Below, piece after piece: positions 27,041 through 35,139 of a stretch of DNA of 64,000 nucleotides. A program made the translations under genes and the position numbers. Source of the stretch: an uncultured Microbacterium sp. (GTDB lineage Bacteria; Actinomycetota; Actinomycetes; Actinomycetales; Microbacteriaceae); contig NZ_CANLCY010000001.1 in NCBI RefSeq assembly GCF_947489255.1, positions 744,001 through 808,000 of the forward strand, read 5' to 3'. Below the pieces are notes generated by a model. The model was not told the origin of the DNA. It did no database searches and saw only the letters and a program-made list of their open reading frames with translations. Each line of letters begins with the position of its first letter. Position 1 is the stretch's first letter.

Positions 27041-27198
27041 CCGTCGACAGGCTCAGGGACCTGCGGCGGGTTTCGGTCCCTTCGGCAGGCTCAGGGACCT
27101 GCGGCGGGCTGCGGTCCCTTCGACAGGCTCAGGGACCGCGGCGGGTTTCGGTTCCTTCGACAGGCTCAGGGACCTGCGGCGGGTTTCGGTCCCGTCAC
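27041..27198. repeat. Four-copy 38-bp tandem repeat array
   Basis: Four copies of a roughly 38-bp unit containing CGACAGGCTCAGGGACCTG are spaced 38, 38 and 37 bp apart. All have the same orientation. The core is the same as in the inverted repeat at 24652-24709. The array lies between the glycosidase gene and the two-component system promoter and has no coding features. Confidence 0.9.
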
Positions 27199-27260
27199 CC
27201 CGCTCGCAGCCGCGAGGTGGCTGAGCTCGTCGGAGCCACCGGGGGATGGCTCCGCCCCAC

Positions 27261-27278
27261 CCGTGACGAATGTCACGG
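27261..27278. promoter_or_regulatory. Perfect palindrome at the histidine kinase promoter
   Basis: CCGTGAC-GAAT-GTCACGG is a perfect 7-bp inverted repeat ending 3 nt before the probable -10. The 15-base core recurs at 19375-19389. Its location suggests autoregulation by the DesR-like response regulator two genes on. Confidence 0.6.
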
Positions 27279-27281
27279 CCG

Positions 27282-27287
27282 TACAGT
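27282..27287 (+). promoter_or_regulatory. -10 element of a leaderless promoter
   Basis: TACAGT is followed by 7 nt and then the GTG of the kinase, so transcription would start at or next to the first codon. The same TACAGT spacing occurs before the MarR gene start at 14468. Confidence 0.6.
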
Positions 27288-27294
27288 GGCCCGG

Positions 27295-28455
27295 GTGAGC
27301 ACACCCACCGCCGCCTACGCCCGCGACGTGCGCGTCACGTGGTGGTACACCGCGTCGTCGATCCTGTTCCTCCACGTCTTCGCGGCCCTCATCTGGTCGC
27401 TCGCGGTGTTCGTCGGTGGCACCCCGGCCGCCCTCGTGCTGAATCTGGCCGGGGTCGCCGGGTCGACGGCATCCGCCGTGCTGCTGCTCGTGCGCTATCG
27501 CCGCGAGCCCCTCGGCGACGCCGACGACACCGCCCGCCGCCCCATGTGGCCGCTCGTCGCGCTCGGGATCGCCGCGGCGGCCGCGATGGGCGTGTCGGCC
27601 GGGTCGGTGCTGCTCGGCGTCGGTTTCGCCGCGCAGACGCTGTGTCTCGTGCGATGGCCCGGCGGGGTGCGCCTCCGACTCGCGGTGCTGTCGATCGTGG
27701 TGATCGTCGTGGTGTGGTTCGTCGACGCGATCCGCGTGAACCCGCAGGGGTACATCGCGGTCTTCACGCTGCCGTTCTTCGTCGCCCTGCTTCCGGTGCT
27801 GACGGCGACTTCGCTGTGGTGGTGGGACATCGTGCGCGAACTCGACCGCGCCCGCCGCGCCGAGGGACGACTCGCCGCCGCCCAGGAACGCCTGCGGCTC
27901 GCGGGCGACCTGCACGACCTGCAGGGCCATCACCTGCAGGTCATCGCCCTGCAGCTCGAGCTCGCCGAGAAGATGATGACGCGCGACCCCGAGGCCGCGG
28001 TCGAGCAGGTGCGCGCGGCGCGCGTGAGCGTCGACGACGCCCGCCGCGGCACCCGCGACCTCGCGGCGCGTTTCCGCGGAGTGCCGCTGCCCGACGAACT
28101 CGCCAACGCCGCCGACCTGCTTCGCGCCGCCGGTCTCACCGTCGAGCTGCTCGTCGACACCGCCGCCGACCGCGCCCCCGCCGACGTGCTCGGCCCGATC
28201 GTGCGGGAGTCCACCACGAACGTGCTCAAGCACGGCGGCGGGATCTCGGCATCCCTCTCCCTCTCCCGACACGAGGGGGCGTGGGTGCTCGTCGTCGACA
28301 ACGATTCGCGCGGCGCGGCGTCTCCCGTCGGCGACGGCGCGGGGCTCTCCGGGATCGCAGAGCGGGTGGGAGCGGTGGGGGGAACCATGGATGCCACCCG
28401 CCTCGACGATCGCTTCCGCCTCACCGTCCGTGTTCCCGAGGGGGTCTCCGCATGA
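27295..28455 (+). CDS. Sensor histidine kinase, NarL/DesK type
   Basis: The 386-aa kinase has about five N-terminal membrane helices (residues about 12-180), then a HisKA_3 phosphoacceptor domain with His207 (LHDLQGHHLQVIALQLELAEKM) and a HATPase domain (ESTTNVLKHG, GAGLSGIAERVGAVGG). The small membrane-embedded sensor without an extracellular domain is like DesK and LiaS, which sense the membrane. Its GTG is leaderless, and its stop overlaps the regulator ATG. Confidence 0.92.
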   Translation: MSTPTAAYARDVRVTWWYTASSILFLHVFAALIWSLAVFVGGTPAALVLNLAGVAGSTASAVLLLVRYRREPLGDADDTARRPMWPLVALGIAAAAAMGVSAGSVLLGVGFAAQTLCLVRWPGGVRLRLAVLSIVVIVVVWFVDAIRVNPQGYIAVFTLPFFVALLPVLTATSLWWWDIVRELDRARRAEGRLAAAQERLRLAGDLHDLQGHHLQVIALQLELAEKMMTRDPEAAVEQVRAARVSVDDARRGTRDLAARFRGVPLPDELANAADLLRAAGLTVELLVDTAADRAPADVLGPIVRESTTNVLKHGGGISASLSLSRHEGAWVLVVDNDSRGAASPVGDGAGLSGIAERVGAVGGTMDATRLDDRFRLTVRVPEGVSA

Positions 28456-29054
28456 TCCGCGTGCTCATCGCCGACGACGAGGACATGATCCGTACCGCCC
28501 TCGCCGCGCTCCTGCGCCTGGAGGACGACCTCGAGGTCGTGGCCGAGTGCCGCGACGGCGAGACTGCGCTCGCCGAGGCCGAGCGACTGCGCCCCGACGT
28601 GTGCCTGCTCGACCTCGAGATGCCCGGACTCGACGGCGTCGACACCGCGGCCCGCATCCGCCGACGCGTGCCCGCGCGCTGCGTGATCGTCACGCGCCAC
28701 GCCCGGCCCGGGGTGCTGCGGAGGGCGTTGAGCGCCGGAGTCGACGGGTTCCTGCCGAAGTCCCGGCCGGCGGATGACGTGGCCGCGGTCATCCGCGAGG
28801 TCGCGGCCGGGCGCCGCTACGTCGACCCCGAGATCGCCGCGGACGCACTCAGCGACGAACGCAGCCCCCTCACCGACCGCGAGCTCGACGTGCTGCGGGC
28901 GGGGGCGCGGGGCGAGACGGTCGCCGAGATCGCGGCGGCGCTGCACCTGTCGGCGGGAACGGTGCGCAACCACGTCTCGTCGGTGCTCGGAAAGCTCGGG
29001 CTCGCGAGTCGTCAGCAGGCGACGATCCACGCGCGCGAGCGGGGGTGGATCTGA
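28452..29054 (+). CDS. NarL/DesR-type response regulator
   Basis: The 200-aa protein has a receiver domain (acidic D8/D9, phosphoacceptor D54 in LLDLEMPGLDG) and a C-terminal LuxR-type helix-turn-helix (LTDRELDVLRAGARGETVAEIAAALHLSAGTVRNHVSSVLGKL). It is the partner of the overlapping kinase gene. The palindromes at 27261 and 19372 are likely targets by inference. Confidence 0.93.
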   Translation: MIRVLIADDEDMIRTALAALLRLEDDLEVVAECRDGETALAEAERLRPDVCLLDLEMPGLDGVDTAARIRRRVPARCVIVTRHARPGVLRRALSAGVDGFLPKSRPADDVAAVIREVAAGRRYVDPEIAADALSDERSPLTDRELDVLRAGARGETVAEIAAALHLSAGTVRNHVSSVLGKLGLASRQQATIHARERGWI

Positions 29055-29596
29055 GGGTCGACGGGGATGAAGGGGTGCGGTTCGCCTCGTCCGCCGATGC
29101 GGGCGCGATCGAGCGGATCGAGAACGATGCCGACCGTCTGCTCATCGACCGCCTCGCCCCCGCGGACTGGCCCGCCGCGGAGGCGGGTACCGCACGCGTG
29201 GCGGGGCCGGGGTTCGTTCTCGTCGCAGTGGGCGAAGGGGGCACGGTCGTCGGATTCGCGCACGTCACGGAGGTCGCGGGACTGTGTCATCTCGAACAGT
29301 TGTCCGTCGATCCCATGTCTTCACGCCGCGGCTGGGGCCGGCGGCTGCTGGTCGCCGCGATGCGGGTGGCCCGAGAGCGTGCCCACGAGCGGATGACGCT
29401 TCGTACCTATGCGGACGTCCCGTGGAACGCCCCCTTCTACGCCGCCGCGGGCTTCGTCGAGGAGGCCCCCGTCACCGCTTTCCACCGCGGATTGGTCGAC
29501 GTCGAGCGTCGGCTCGGGCTCGATGCTCGCGGTCGGCGGGTGCAGATAGCGGTGGATCTGACGCGGCGGCCGGGGTCCCGCGCAGCAGTGAGCTGA
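29045..29596 (+). CDS. GNAT family N-acetyltransferase
   Basis: The protein (183 aa from GTG 29045) has GNAT motifs: VLVAVGEGGTVVGFAHVTEV, the acetyl-CoA binding region LSVDPMSSRRGWGRRLL, and NAPFYAAAGFVEE. The substrate is unknown. The start is uncertain: GTG 29045 overlaps the regulator stop by 10 nt, while GTG 29075 in the same frame would give 173 aa and leaves the domain intact. It probably belongs to the same transcript as the two-component system. Confidence 0.82.
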   Translation: MDLRVDGDEGVRFASSADAGAIERIENDADRLLIDRLAPADWPAAEAGTARVAGPGFVLVAVGEGGTVVGFAHVTEVAGLCHLEQLSVDPMSSRRGWGRRLLVAAMRVARERAHERMTLRTYADVPWNAPFYAAAGFVEEAPVTAFHRGLVDVERRLGLDARGRRVQIAVDLTRRPGSRAAVS

Positions 29597-29728
29597 CTCG
29601 TGGTCACGCGCCGGGCGCATCGCCCCTTCGGACCCCCCGCGAAATGAGTGGGCCGGACACGGCAGAGACGGCGAAATCCTTCTCGCTGCCGACCCCCGGA
29701 CGGCCGACCGGCCCCGAGGCCGAACCGC

Positions 29729-30157
29729 TCACCGGACGGCGTGCAGGAACTGCTCCTGCCCCAGCCGCGGACGCGAGGAGGCGATGCCCCGCATGCGCGT
29801 GACGTGACTCTCCGCGAAGACGCGGAGCAGCTTGACGCTGACGCCGAGCTCCTCGGCGAGTTCGGCTCCGCTCAGTCCGATGGCCTCGAGCTGAGCGAGA
29901 CGCCCGGGGTCGATGAGGATCCGGGCGGCGAAGACGTCGGCGGCGGCCTCGGCTTCGAGGTCGCCGGCTCCGCGATGATCGTGGAAGGCGTGTCCGAGTT
30001 CGTGCGCGATCACGCATGAACGTTCGACGGGAGTGAGTCGGGCGTCGTAGACGACTCGGCGTCGTTCGTGGTCGTAGAAGCCTCGGTACGGCTCGGGCAG
30101 GTGGGCTTCGCAGACGCTCACGCCCAGCTGACGTGCGATGCGCAGGAGTTCCGTCAC
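29729..30157 (-). CDS. ImmA/IrrE family metallo-endopeptidase
   Basis: The 142-aa protein carries the zinc protease motif HELGH (H52, H56 counted from GTG 30157) and a downstream EAEAAADVFAARIL helix with the third ligand. ImmA cleaves the phage-type repressor of ICEBs1 and IrrE cleaves DdrO, in both cases an XRE protein encoded next door. Here the XRE gene precedes it, and a TTGA overlap (TTG 30169) or the GGGGA-preceded GTG 30157 could serve as start. It probably inactivates the neighbouring repressor. Confidence 0.88.
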   Translation of the reverse strand: MTELLRIARQLGVSVCEAHLPEPYRGFYDHERRRVVYDARLTPVERSCVIAHELGHAFHDHRGAGDLEAEAAADVFAARILIDPGRLAQLEAIGLSGAELAEELGVSVKLLRVFAESHVTRMRGIASSRPRLGQEQFLHAVR

Positions 30158-30165
30158 CGTTCCCC

Positions 30166-30588
30166 TCAATCCGTCGCGGCGATCCGATCGTCGGTGTTGG
30201 CGGCGTCGCGTCGACCAGGAGCGACGTGGCCGAGATAGATCACGGCGTCCGCTTCCTCGAGGGTACGAGGGGGTTCCGACACCGACGCGAGGAGCTTCTG
30301 CAGACCGTCTTGTGGACTGCTCGGACCCGTCCGTCCGTCTGCGCCGTAGTCCTGCAGGGCCATGTCGACGATGTCCCGCGCGGAGACCCGGAGGGCGGCG
30401 GCGATGCGCTCGAGCTCGGAGACCGTCGTCTCGTTCACCCCGTCTTCGCGTCGTTTCAGGTTGGACAGAGGGATGCCGGTGCGGGCGGCGAGCGTCTCCC
30501 TGTTGAGATCGCGTCGCGCCCGCGCACTCCGGATCGCGGCACCCAGATGTTTGTCGAACGGGTGCGGCGTCTTTCTCGTGCGAGCCAT
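30166..30588 (-). CDS. XRE family transcriptional regulator
   Basis: The 140-aa protein has an N-terminal helix-turn-helix at about residues 15-70 (LGAAIRSARARRDLNRETLAARTGIPLSNLKRREDG, VSELERIAAALRVS). The C-terminal 70 residues are less ordered, probably including the region the ImmA-like protease acts on. ATG 30588 fits a leaderless start: TACGCT lies 6 nt upstream. It is divergent from the biosynthetic operon, with a palindrome between them. Confidence 0.86.
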   Translation of the reverse strand: MARTRKTPHPFDKHLGAAIRSARARRDLNRETLAARTGIPLSNLKRREDGVNETTVSELERIAAALRVSARDIVDMALQDYGADGRTGPSSPQDGLQKLLASVSEPPRTLEEADAVIYLGHVAPGRRDAANTDDRIAATD

Positions 30589-30632
30589 GTGCTCAGCGTA
30601 GGGGAGTGGCTCGTCGCGATGAGCGGGTGAAA

Positions 30633-30666
30633 TGGCTTGAGGAAGCCAAAAATGACTGGCTAGCAT
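30633..30666 (+). promoter_or_regulatory. Promoter with palindromic operator at the head of the biosynthetic operon
   Basis: TTGAGG (30637-30642), an 18-bp spacer and TAGCAT (30661-30666) form a good promoter, with ATG 30673 following after 6 nt. The -35 is embedded in the palindrome TGGCTT-GAGG-AAGCCA (30633-30648). A further half site TGGCT recurs at 30657, 24 bp from the first. The XRE protein encoded 45 bp to the left is the likely ligand. Confidence 0.6.
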
Positions 30667-30672
30667 TCACAC

Positions 30673-30894
30673 ATGCGCACAAATCGGCGATCAAACGCCT
30701 CGTTCGAGCACGGCCACGCCGAGGTCGGGCGAGGGGCCGACGCCGAGCTCCGAACGGCGGACATGCCCGTCCGGGAGTTCCTCGCGGAGGGGGCGCGGAG
30801 GGGGCTGACCACCGATCGGATGTTCCCGAGCCAGGGCACGTGCGCCACCGCCGTCCCCGGCCGGGATGCGTGCCCGATCTCGCGAGGCGACTGA
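30673..30894 (+). CDS. Possible leaderless small ORF (73 aa) at the operon head
   Basis: The ATG lies exactly 6 nt after TAGCAT, so the transcript would start at it. Third codon positions are mostly G or C, as expected for a gene in this genome. The protein has no recognised family. It is charged in the middle (VREFLAEGARRGLTTDRMF) and has two Cys in the last 19 residues (TCATAVPGRDAC). It could be a real small protein, a precursor peptide, or only a long leader of the operon. There is no homology evidence. Confidence 0.4.
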   Translation: MRTNRRSNASFEHGHAEVGRGADAELRTADMPVREFLAEGARRGLTTDRMFPSQGTCATAVPGRDACPISRGD

Positions 30895-30970
30895 TGCCGG
30901 TGCCCTCGCGCGCGGCGCGACCGCCGGTCCTCGGTCTCTTGTCACACCCCATAGCGAGCGGGAGCTCATC

Positions 30971-31870
30971 ATGTCCATTCAGGTGAAACACCTCCGCAAG
31001 AGCTACGGCACGTTCGAGGCCGTTCGAGATCTGTCCTTCGATGTACCCACGGGGTCGCTTTTCGCGTTCCTCGGAGCGAACGGCGCAGGCAAGAGCACCA
31101 CGATCGGCTGCATCACGACGGTCCTGCGTCCGACCTCCGGCACGATCCAGGTGCAGGACCGTGACGCGGTGGAAGACCCGTACGGGGTCCGAGAGGTGAT
31201 CGGCGCCGTCTTCCAGCAATCGCTCCTGGACCCGCTGTTGTCCGTCCGAGAGAACCTGGCGATCAGAGCGGGCTTCTACGGGCTACGGCGGCGCGAGGCC
31301 TCGGCGAGGATCGGCGAGCTGGCGGAGCTCGTCGGCCTCGAAGACTTCCTGGATCGTCGATACGGCGTGCTCTCGGGCGGACAGAAGCGCCGAGCCGACA
31401 TCGCGCGCGCGATCGTCCACCGCCCGAGCGTCGTCTTCCTCGACGAGCCCACCGCGGGCCTCGACCCCCAGTCGCGCGAGCAGATCTGGTCGGCGATCGG
31501 CCAGCTGCGCACAGACCACTCGACGACCGTCTTCCTCACGACCCACTACATGGAGGAGACCGAACGGGCCGATCAGGTGTGCATCATCTCCGAGGGACGG
31601 ATCATGGCCGAGGGAACTCCGGCCCACCTCCGGTCCTCCTTCAGCCGCAGCGTGCTGACCGTACGTACGCCCGACGTCTCGTCTTTCCTGGCCGAGTGCG
31701 ACGCGCGGGACGTCGTCGGCGAGCACAGCGGCGACGTCGTGCGCGTACCCGTCGACCGGGTGGAGCAGGCGAGGGAGCTCATCCAGGCGCCACAGGTCAC
31801 CGACTTCGAGTTCCGCCACGGAACGATGGACGACGTCTTCCTGAACGTGACCGGAGGGCGGGCGGCATGA
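30971..31870 (+). CDS. ABC exporter ATP-binding protein, DrrA type
   Basis: The 299-aa protein has Walker A GANGAGKST (residues 35-43), Q-loop VFQQSLLDP, signature LSGGQKRR and Walker B VVFLDEPTAGLD, plus the C-terminal extension of the DrrA/NodI exporter group. It powers the membrane protein encoded next. GGGAG precedes the ATG at good spacing. The permease ATG overlaps its stop. By position it is probably the exporter of the product of the operon. Confidence 0.93.
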   Translation: MSIQVKHLRKSYGTFEAVRDLSFDVPTGSLFAFLGANGAGKSTTIGCITTVLRPTSGTIQVQDRDAVEDPYGVREVIGAVFQQSLLDPLLSVRENLAIRAGFYGLRRREASARIGELAELVGLEDFLDRRYGVLSGGQKRRADIARAIVHRPSVVFLDEPTAGLDPQSREQIWSAIGQLRTDHSTTVFLTTHYMEETERADQVCIISEGRIMAEGTPAHLRSSFSRSVLTVRTPDVSSFLAECDARDVVGEHSGDVVRVPVDRVEQARELIQAPQVTDFEFRHGTMDDVFLNVTGGRAA

Positions 31871-32745
31871 GAACGGTCTCGATCCTCACGGGCCGCAATC
31901 TGCGCCTGTTCTTCCGCGACCGCGCCGGGGTGTTCTTCTCCCTCCTGTCCGCGCTGATCCTCATCGCGCTGTATGCGCTCTTCCTCGGGAATCTGCAGGT
32001 CGACAATCTGACGAAGCGCTTTCCGAACGCGGAGACCGGGGACATCCACTGGTTCGTGAATGCGTGGGTGTTCGCCGGGATCACCATGATCACGACCCTG
32101 ACGACGGCATTGGCCGCCCTGGCGGTCTTCGTCGACGACCGAGCGACCGGACGCTTCGGCGACTTCCTGGTGTCGCCCATCCGCCGCGTCGAGCTCATCC
32201 TGGGGTACCTTCTGTCGAGTTTTCTCATCTCGCTCGCCATGACCCTGGTCATCCTGGTCGTCGGGCAGGTCTACCTCCTCACGCAGGGCGATTCGATGAT
32301 GACCGCGAGCGAGGCGGGGGAGACGCTCGGATACGTCGCTCTGTCGAGCCTGGCCTTCGCGGCGTTGTCGAGCTTCGTCGTCACCTTCTTGCGCAGTTCC
32401 GGCGCTTTCGCGGCGCTGTCGACCGTGGTGGGAACCGTCATCGGCTTCCTCGCAGGGGCGTACATCCCCGTGGGCACGCTCCCGGACGCCATCGTGAACG
32501 GCATCAATGCGCTCCCGTTCGCGCAGTCGGCGATGCTGATCCGCGAGCCCATGACCGCGCAGGCGCTGACAGCACTCGCCGGCGACACCGGTCCGGCGGT
32601 CGACGCGGTCAAGACGTTCTACGGCATCTCGGCGAAGGTCGGCGACTTCGATGTCACGGCGAGCCTCGCAGCCGGCGTCCTGGTCGCGGTCTTCGTCGTG
32701 TTCGCTGCCCTGGGGGCGCGTCAGCTTGCTCGGCGGATCCGCTGA
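31867..32745 (+). CDS. ABC-2 type exporter permease
   Basis: The 292-aa protein has six predicted membrane helices and ABC-2 motifs (DRAGVFFSLLSALILIALYALFLG, then DFLVSPIRRVELILGYLLSSFL). It pairs with the preceding ATPase to export a hydrophobic small molecule. Its ATG overlaps the ATPase stop, and the last base of its own stop is the first base of the next ATG (TGATG), so translation is coupled into the malonyltransferase. Confidence 0.92.
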   Translation: MRTVSILTGRNLRLFFRDRAGVFFSLLSALILIALYALFLGNLQVDNLTKRFPNAETGDIHWFVNAWVFAGITMITTLTTALAALAVFVDDRATGRFGDFLVSPIRRVELILGYLLSSFLISLAMTLVILVVGQVYLLTQGDSMMTASEAGETLGYVALSSLAFAALSSFVVTFLRSSGAFAALSTVVGTVIGFLAGAYIPVGTLPDAIVNGINALPFAQSAMLIREPMTAQALTALAGDTGPAVDAVKTFYGISAKVGDFDVTASLAAGVLVAVFVVFAALGARQLARRIR

Positions 32746-33653
32746 TGCGCGGGACCTTTCTCGCGGTCCCCGGCCAGGGGAGTCAGACCCAGGGAATGGG
32801 AAGACAGCTCGTCGCTCGGCACCCCGCCGCACGAGCGACCTTCGATGAATCCGTGGACGCGCTCGGTTTCGACATGCGGGAGGTGATGTGGGGCACCTCC
32901 GCCGATGCCCTGACGGCGACCGAGTACGCCCAGCCCGCCATCGTTCTGCTCGCCGTCGCTGCGATGCGGGCGTGGCAGGCCGTGTCTCGCCCTCCCGCCG
33001 ATGTGCGATGGGTCACGGGCCACAGCGTCGGGGCGCTCGCCGCGGCGATCGCCGCGGAATCCCTCACCTTCGTCGACGGCATCCGGCTCGCGCGCGCCCG
33101 GGGTCAGCTGATGGGTTCGGCCCCGGGCGCGGGGGCCATGCTCGCCGTCGCGGTCACCTCCGACCGGGCTCGCGACGACGTCGCCCGCGCCGCTTCATCG
33201 TCGGGGCTGGACATCGCCTGCATCAACAGCGCGCGGCAGATCGTGCTCTCCGGAGCGCGAGAAGCGATATCCGAAGCGCGAGCGCGATTCGGCTCGCGCT
33301 GTCGTCTCCTCGACGTGAGCCACGGGTTCCACTCCTCGCTCATGGATCCGATCGTCGAGCGATGGGCCTCGGAAGTGGCGGCCCTGCCGTTCCGCGAGCC
33401 GCGCACGCCGTTGCTCTCGGCCCTCTCCGGGCGACTCCTCCATACAGCCGACGAGATCGAAAAGGACGTGCGAAGTGGAGTTCGTGAAACCGTGAGATGG
33501 GATCTGGTCACCGCGGTCGCGAACGAGAGCGGATGCCGTGCCGTCATCCTCGGCAACGGTCACACTCTGACTCGTCTATGGCGGGGGGAGGCCGTCGCGA
33601 ACGGCGCGACTATCGTCGACGACGGCTTCCGGAACGCAGCTCATGCAGCCTGA
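32745..33653 (+). CDS. Malonyl-CoA:ACP transacylase-like acyltransferase
   Basis: The 302-aa protein is a FabD-like acyltransferase with N-terminal VPGQGSQTQGMG, the nucleophile Ser94 in GHSVG, and His196 (GFHSS). It would load malonyl, or a related extender, onto the ACP of this operon. A family member near sucCD-type housekeeping genes would sit with fabF/acpP; here it is inside a specialised cluster. The ketoreductase ATG overlaps its 3' end by 11 nt. Confidence 0.9.
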   Translation: MRGTFLAVPGQGSQTQGMGRQLVARHPAARATFDESVDALGFDMREVMWGTSADALTATEYAQPAIVLLAVAAMRAWQAVSRPPADVRWVTGHSVGALAAAIAAESLTFVDGIRLARARGQLMGSAPGAGAMLAVAVTSDRARDDVARAASSSGLDIACINSARQIVLSGAREAISEARARFGSRCRLLDVSHGFHSSLMDPIVERWASEVAALPFREPRTPLLSALSGRLLHTADEIEKDVRSGVRETVRWDLVTAVANESGCRAVILGNGHTLTRLWRGEAVANGATIVDDGFRNAAHAA

Positions 33654-34380
33654 GCGGAGCGTCGTCGTCACGGGTGGTTCCCGGGGAATCGGCCGAGCGT
33701 GCGTCGAGACGCTCGCCGACGCGGGATGGCACGTCGTCGTGGTCTTCCGACGTGCCGTTGACGAAGCCGCGGAAGTCGTGCGGACCGTGGCGGACCGAGG
33801 GGGCTCTGCGTCGGCCGTGCAAGCCGATGTGGCATCTGAGGAGGATGTTCGAGAGCTGTTCCGAACTGTCCGCGCCGAGCATCCTCGGCTCGCGGGAGTC
33901 GTGTCGAACGCCGGAGTGACGCGTGACGGACTCACGCCGATGATGTCCCTCGCGACATGGAACGCCGTCGTCGAGACGAACCTCACGAGTTCGTTCCTGG
34001 TCGCCAGAGAGTCGCTGAAGGCGATGCGTCGGACCGGGGGATCCCTGGTCTTCATGAGCTCCGTGTCCGGCTTGCGCGGCCAGGTGGGGCAGGCTAACTA
34101 CTCCGCCAGCAAGGGGGCGGTGAATGCGATGACCCGGGCGCTCGCGCGGGAGGGTGCGGCGGTCGGCATTCGCGTCAATGCGGTCGCCCCTGGCTTCACG
34201 GACACGGACATGGTCCGTCGGATGCCGCGCGGGGATCTTGCGCGACTCGTCGACGCGGTACCCCTTCGCCGGATGGCGCAACCGCGCGAAGTGGCATCCC
34301 TCGCCCGCTTCCTTCTCAGTGATGACGCCTCGTACATCACCGGACAGATCATCTCGGTCGACGGCGGATTGACCGCCTGA
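33643..34380 (+). CDS. 3-oxoacyl-ACP reductase (FabG-like SDR)
   Basis: The 245-aa short-chain dehydrogenase has the NADPH motif TGGSRGIG, a catalytic Ser140-Tyr153-Lys157 triad (FMSSVSG, NYSASKG) and the terminal GQIISVDGG. It would reduce the beta-keto group of ACP-bound intermediates to a hydroxyl. No partner reductase for enoyl groups is present, which fits a polyene rather than a fully saturated product. Confidence 0.93.
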   Translation: MQPERSVVVTGGSRGIGRACVETLADAGWHVVVVFRRAVDEAAEVVRTVADRGGSASAVQADVASEEDVRELFRTVRAEHPRLAGVVSNAGVTRDGLTPMMSLATWNAVVETNLTSSFLVARESLKAMRRTGGSLVFMSSVSGLRGQVGQANYSASKGAVNAMTRALAREGAAVGIRVNAVAPGFTDTDMVRRMPRGDLARLVDAVPLRRMAQPREVASLARFLLSDDASYITGQIISVDGGLTA

Positions 34381-34402
34381 GACCTGCCCACGGAGAGTGA
34401 AC

Positions 34403-34687
34403 ATGGACTACCAAGAAGTGACGCAGCGTGCCATCGCCCGACGGGCGTTGAACGATCGAGTCAAAGAATTGATCGCCGAGGGGCTGGGGCTACACATCGC
34501 CGCGACGCTCATCGATGACGACCAGCCCCTCTTCGGACGTGGGCTCGAACTGGACTCGCTGGACACGCTCGAGATCGTGAGTCTGATCGACGAGAACTTC
34601 GGCGTCTACATCACCGACGACGACACCTTCGTTTTCGGTTCGATCAACGCCATCGCCGACTTCATCGAACAGGCGCGAGTGCCGTGA
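34403..34687 (+). CDS. Acyl carrier protein
   Basis: The 94-aa acidic protein has the phosphopantetheine site D51-S52-L (LELDSLDTLEIV) and the usual four-helix layout. It is somewhat divergent from primary-metabolism ACPs and has a 15-residue N-terminal extension. GGAGAG precedes ATG 34403; a GTG two codons upstream is less likely. Its stop overlaps the start of the dehydratase gene. The PPTase at the end of the operon is the probable activator. Confidence 0.92.
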   Translation: MDYQEVTQRAIARRALNDRVKELIAEGLGLHIAATLIDDDQPLFGRGLELDSLDTLEIVSLIDENFGVYITDDDTFVFGSINAIADFIEQARVP

Positions 34688-35130
34688 GCGCACGACGTGG
34701 TGCCGCGCTCGAGCCCGGTGAGATCGCCCGGCGGCTTCCCCACCGGCATCCCTTCCTGCTGCTCGATCGTGTCGACGACCTCGAGGTCGGTATCTCCGGC
34801 GTCGGAACCAAGAACGTTTCCATCTCCGATCCGGTTTTCGCCGGCCACTTCCCCGACAACCCGATCTACCCGGGCGTCCATATGGTCGAGGTCGCCGCGC
34901 AGCTGTGCGGGCTCATCGGCTCGTCCGACGAGCAGGGGCCGGTTCTGGGGTATCTGGCGTCGATCAAGCGGTTCAAGTTCCTCGCGCTGGTCGTCCCGGG
35001 CGACCAGATGAAGATCACGGCGCGAGCCGGCGCATCCATCGGCGCGCTGACCGAGTTTGCCGTCGAGATCACCGTCGCCGGCAGAGTCGTCGCGAGCGGT
35101 GTTCTCGCGATCGCCCGGGCCGCGGTCTGA
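34684..35130 (+). CDS. FabZ-like 3-hydroxyacyl-ACP dehydratase
   Basis: The 148-aa hotdog-fold protein has LPHRHPFLLLDRV, the catalytic His55 (GHFPDNPIYPG) and Glu69 fourteen residues later (HMVEVAAQ), the same spacing as FabZ. It dehydrates hydroxyacyl-ACP to enoyl-ACP. With no enoyl reductase in the operon, repeated cycles would leave conjugated double bonds. The GTG start overlaps the ACP stop (GTGA). Confidence 0.92.
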   Translation: MSARRGAALEPGEIARRLPHRHPFLLLDRVDDLEVGISGVGTKNVSISDPVFAGHFPDNPIYPGVHMVEVAAQLCGLIGSSDEQGPVLGYLASIKRFKFLALVVPGDQMKITARAGASIGALTEFAVEITVAGRVVASGVLAIARAAV

Positions 35131-35139
35131 GAGCGCCCC

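Noticed and set aside
27041..27198. CRISPR array
   Set aside because: The repeats are directly adjacent 38-bp tandem units without unique spacers and no cas genes are near.
29648..30019. Plus-strand frame opposite the ImmA/IrrE gene
   Set aside because: The minus-strand frame carries the HELGH motif and couples to the XRE gene, so this one is a shadow.
29729..30588. Prophage or ICE
   Set aside because: Only the repressor/protease pair is present; no integrase, att repeats or structural genes are seen nearby.
32745..34687. Housekeeping fatty acid synthesis genes
   Set aside because: They are tied to an exporter, a KS-CLF fusion with an inactive second domain, a GcvT-like protein and a PPTase, and lack the usual fabH/accD context, so a specialised pathway is more likely.
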